Shown here piece after piece: positions 53,182-55,760 of a DNA stretch of 55,760 nt (within the stretch, counting starts at the first letter, position 1; every line of letters begins with the position of its first letter). Position numbers and translations under genes: made by a program. The DNA is from a bacterium (lineage in GTDB: Bacteria > Desulfobacterota > Binatia > HRBIN30 > CADEER01), in assembly GCA_030430165.1 (NCBI GenBank), contig JAUIGL010000039.1:1-55760 (forward strand). Reading direction: 5' to 3'. Under the pieces are notes generated by a model. That model made no database searches. It worked only from the letters and a program-made list of their open reading frames with translations, and was not told where the DNA came from.

Positions 53182-53622
53182 ATGGCAACGCCGACATTGA
53201 CTCTCGAAACCGATCCCGCCGCGCGAGACATCGAGCGCCTCGGGCAAGGTCTCACCGAACACTCGCTCGCCTTCACCGCCGGCCCCGGCTTCGCGCCGAT
53301 CGCCGTCTTCGCCCGCGACGCCGAAGGCGAGCTGGTCGGCGGGATCAGCGGGTTCATCAACTGGACGTGGTTGCAGATCAACCTGTTCTGGATCTCCGAC
53401 GACCTGCGTCGGCAATCGCTCGGCTCGCAGCTGATCGCCATGCTCGAGTCCGCCGCGATCGAACGCGGTTGCACCGACGCCCATCTCGACACCTTCAGCT
53501 ACCAAGCGCGGCCGTTCTACGAAGCACGCGGCTACGAGCTGTTCGCAACGCTCGACGACTATCCGCGCGGCCAGCAGCGATTCTTCTTGCGCAAACACCT
53601 CACGGCGCAGCCGCACGATTGA
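53182..53622 (+). CDS. GNAT-family N-acetyltransferase
   Basis: The 146-residue protein has the GNAT fold: an acceptor-side beta sheet (PIAVFARDAEGELVGGI), the LFWISDDLRRQSLGSQLI acetyl-CoA-binding element with the R/Q-x-x-G-x-G/A-like motif (RRQSLGSQL), TDAHLDTFSYQARPFYEARGYE and a late strand. The acceptor is unknown: small molecule, antibiotic or protein. It starts at ATG 53182, flanked by two related envelope-protein genes on opposite strands, but no shared regulation is visible. Confidence 0.9.
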   Translation: MATPTLTLETDPAARDIERLGQGLTEHSLAFTAGPGFAPIAVFARDAEGELVGGISGFINWTWLQINLFWISDDLRRQSLGSQLIAMLESAAIERGCTDAHLDTFSYQARPFYEARGYELFATLDDYPRGQQRFFLRKHLTAQPHD

Positions 53623-53653
53623 CCAACGCGCCGGGCTGTTCTACCCGGGGCAC

Positions 53654-54160
53654 ATGGCATCCTTCGGCAAGCAACTGTTCTCCTGCGTCCTTCTCGTGTT
53701 GCTGGTCGGCCCATCGGCGTCGGCGAGCAGCGGAGAGGCGGTGATCCCGCCGGGGCAGGAGGATCTGCTGGCTCGCCTGCTCGGTCTCCGCGCCGAGCTT
53801 CCCGGGAAGTGCACATTCACCAACGGCGAGGTCCAACACACCACCGTACAGGTGACCTACGACTGCCTCGGTGGAGCGGTGGTCTTCCGACTCGTGCATC
53901 CGTCGAAGGCGCCCAGCGGGGCGATCGAGTCGACCAAATTCGCCTTGATCGAAGAGTCCGGCACTCCTCCGCCGGGCCTCGCCACGGCGCTGGTCGAGCG
54001 GCTGCAGAAAGGCGAGTCGGAGTTCGAATGGCTGTGGATCGGTCGCGATGAAGAGATTGCCACGCCGCGCGCGCTGGTCGGCCTGATCGCGGCGGCGGTA
54101 CTGATCGCGGGCGCCCTCTTCTGGCTTCTTCGTCGCGCCGCCCGGCGGCGGGCGTCATAA
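53654..54160 (+). CDS. Small exported protein with C-terminal membrane helix, paralogue of 52676-53098
   Basis: The 168-residue protein has an N-terminal signal (LFSCVLLVLLVGPSASA), then IPPGQEDLLARLLGLRAELPGKC, the same start as its paralogue (here cited in two parts: PPGQEDLL and AELPGKC). YDCLGGAVVFRLVH, FEWLWIGRDEE and a C-terminal helix (LVGLIAAAVLIAGALFWLLRR) follow. Unlike the lipoprotein paralogue it is anchored by this helix, whose basic end would lie inside the cell. The shared 'C ... Y-x-C' pair may form a disulfide. Role unknown. Confidence 0.8.
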   Translation: MASFGKQLFSCVLLVLLVGPSASASSGEAVIPPGQEDLLARLLGLRAELPGKCTFTNGEVQHTTVQVTYDCLGGAVVFRLVHPSKAPSGAIESTKFALIEESGTPPPGLATALVERLQKGESEFEWLWIGRDEEIATPRALVGLIAAAVLIAGALFWLLRRAARRRAS

Positions 54161-54189
54161 CCGCGCGCCGGAAGCCCCGGTGATGCTCC

Positions 54190-55760
54190 TTGGCTCGATC
54201 GCCCGCAGCCGACGCGCCGACTGAACCGCCCGGCCGCAGCGCCGCGGTCGCCGCCGCACAGCTGGTCCTCCTCGCCAGCGCCGCCCTGGCGCTGGTGCGA
54301 GTCGCCGGCACCTCGCCCATCCTTTGGATGGACACCGTCAACGACCAGGTCGAAGTGCGCCGCTGCATCGAGGACGACTCGTGCAGCCTCAGCGGTGTCC
54401 AGACCTCGATCCGCGGACTCTCCGCCGCCGTGTCCTGGCTCCAGCTCCGCACCCTGGCCACCTGGGCGGGAGCCGGGCTCGGCGACCAGCACCGCCTGAT
54501 CCTGTTTCTCGACGCCGTCGCCCTGGGACTGCTGCTGCTGCTCGGCAACCGCCTCGGCGGCGCGATCGCGGGATCGCTCGCCGTGCTGCTCGTCGTCTAC
54601 GACATCGGCGGCGTCATTCGCATGTCGGCTTTGCACAACAGCGTCGCCCTGCTCTTTCTCGGCACGGTCTTGTTGCTCAGCTGTAGCGCCGCAGTCGCGC
54701 GTCCGGGCATCGGCGCGATCGTCGCCGCTGCGGCGAGCGCGGCGATCCTCGCCAACGTGCATCTGGTCGGCGCCGTCGCCGGACTCTCGGTCGCGCTGGT
54801 CGCACTCGCGGCGCCGCGGCGCAAGCTGCTGCACGCCGCAGCGGCGAGCCTGCTCTTTGTCTCCGCCACAATCGCGCTAGCGCCCACCGGATGGATCGAG
54901 AACGCGCTCGCCCTGCTCGGGCCGAGCGCGCAACGAACCAGCGCGCAGGTCGCCGGAATCACCAGCCCGACCTTCGCATGGGCCTCGTTCGCGGTCGCGG
55001 CGCTGGCGCTCAGCATCCCGCTGCGCGGACCTATCGCCAACCGATACCGGCACTCCGCCCTGGCGCCGATCGCGATCGTGCTGCCGCTGCTGGCAACCTT
55101 CGTCGTCGCCACCAGCTTCGGGTTCGCCCCGGAGGCAAAGTACCTGGCCCACGCCAAACCGGCGATCGCCCTCGCCGCCGCCCTGGTGTTCGCCGCATCG
55201 ACTACGGCGGCGACGCGGGCTCTCCGAGCAGAGCGGCTGCGCGCGCCGCTGGCGGTCGCCGTCAGCCTGGCCTGCGCCGGGTTGGTCGCGGTACCCAGCT
55301 GGTCGCACAGCTCGGTCGTCGAGCCCCCGGCCCTTACCTTCGACGATCTCGACGCCGCCATCGAGGTGCTCGACTCGGACCTCGAGTGGTCGCGTGCGCA
55401 GATCCTGCAACGCCTCAAGTCGCCGCCCGGCATCGCCGTGCTCACCGCCGCCATGCAGCACCCACTTGCCGGCCTGCCGCAATCCGACACCGACGACGCC
55501 GTCGCACTGTTTGCCGGGCTGCCACCGGGGAAGGTTCCGCGACCGCTGCCGGATGGTTGGTATCACCTCGGCGAGACCGCCGACCTGGCATCGGTTCTCG
55601 TCGTCAGCCGCGCCGCGATCGACTGGAACCGGATCGAAGTGTGCGCGGCGCGGCGCGGGGAACGCAAAGCCTGCGACGTCGGCGAGTGGACGTACACGGA
55701 AACCAGCGGCGTGCGCGTTTCCGGCATGCCTCCAGCCGGAGTCGGTTGGACAGGCGACCT
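54190..55760 (+). CDS. Polytopic membrane protein, GT-C-like (3' end outside the window)
   Basis: The frame is open to the last base, so the protein is incomplete (more than 520 residues). TTG 54190 is the first possible start; ATG 54328 would remove the first membrane helix and is less likely. The N-terminal half has about ten hydrophobic segments, with an acidic first loop (MDTVNDQVEVRR) followed by CIEDDSC, as in GT39/ArnT-like transferases. A hydrophilic, probably periplasmic part begins near residue 380. It resembles the proteins at 4404-7085 and 12946-14667 in layout, not in detailed sequence. Family assignment is tentative. Confidence 0.65.
   Translation, partial: MARSPAADAPTEPPGRSAAVAAAQLVLLASAALALVRVAGTSPILWMDTVNDQVEVRRCIEDDSCSLSGVQTSIRGLSAAVSWLQLRTLATWAGAGLGDQHRLILFLDAVALGLLLLLGNRLGGAIAGSLAVLLVVYDIGGVIRMSALHNSVALLFLGTVLLLSCSAAVARPGIGAIVAAAASAAILANVHLVGAVAGLSVALVALAAPRRKLLHAAAASLLFVSATIALAPTGWIENALALLGPSAQRTSAQVAGITSPTFAWASFAVAALALSIPLRGPIANRYRHSALAPIAIVLPLLATFVVATSFGFAPEAKYLAHAKPAIALAAALVFAASTTAATRALRAERLRAPLAVAVSLACAGLVAVPSWSHSSVVEPPALTFDDLDAAIEVLDSDLEWSRAQILQRLKSPPGIAVLTAAMQHPLAGLPQSDTDDAVALFAGLPPGKVPRPLPDGWYHLGETADLASVLVVSRAAIDWNRIEVCAARRGERKACDVGEWTYTETSGVRVSGMPPAGVGWTGD

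Overview
The window is a high-GC bacterial chromosome segment with tightly packed genes, many with 4-base start/stop overlaps. It carries about 44 protein genes; I found no rRNA, tRNA or CRISPR. The protein styles point to a free-living, didermic, deltaproteobacteria-like lineage, possibly Binatota- or Myxococcota-related. These are secreted EF-hand/dockerin-like pairs followed by Cys-rich repeats, a Myxococcus-type Cys-rich repeat joined to DUF1566, many lipoproteins and a MYXO-CTERM-like tail. The taxonomy is an inference from style, not from a marker gene.

Layout. 1-7.1 kb: the end of a radical SAM gene, a radical SAM/B12-binding plus 2OG-Fe(II) oxygenase pair, then a divergent fatty-acid desaturase and a large polytopic membrane protein. 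7.2-11.0 kb: one 1266-residue protein that joins an unusual radical-SAM-like module, a GYPxCC (DUF483-like) segment and a second radical SAM module preceded by an SPASM-like Cys domain. 11.3-15.5 kb: methyltransferase, SDR epimerase, membrane protein and GT2 glycosyltransferase. 15.5-23 kb: a region rich in repeats, with a MazF/ribbon-helix-helix toxin-antitoxin pair, a SnoaL-like protein, two large secreted proteins and an alkaline-phosphatase-superfamily enzyme; a 90-bp imperfect palindrome recurs between the genes. 24-31 kb: a DUF4136 lipoprotein, a three-gene amidoligase operon (RimK-like ATP-grasp, GCS2 ligase, N-formylglutamate amidohydrolase), and an SGNH hydrolase with a small lipoprotein, bracketed by short G/C-rich hairpin repeats. 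31-36 kb: radical SAM, membrane proteins, GT2, PIG-L deacetylase and an SDR epimerase. 36.5-52.6 kb: the densest part, with B12-type radical SAM proteins in tandem, a JmjC-like cupin, an SPASM radical SAM, an SPL-like radical SAM, a flavin-dependent halogenase-like gene interrupted by an in-frame TGA, and a radical SAM-methyltransferase fusion. 52.6-55.8 kb: two related small envelope proteins on opposite strands flanking a GNAT acetyltransferase, then a membrane protein that runs off the window.

Taken together, 11 radical SAM proteins (six of the B12-binding type, counting the partial one), two Fe(II)/2OG-type oxygenases, a halogenase-like flavoprotein, three methyltransferase-like modules, glycan-type sugar enzymes and three large polytopic proteins of GT-C-like appearance suggest one or several pathways making a heavily modified lipid, glycan or natural product. 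No precursor peptide, PKS or NRPS is visible, so the product is unknown.
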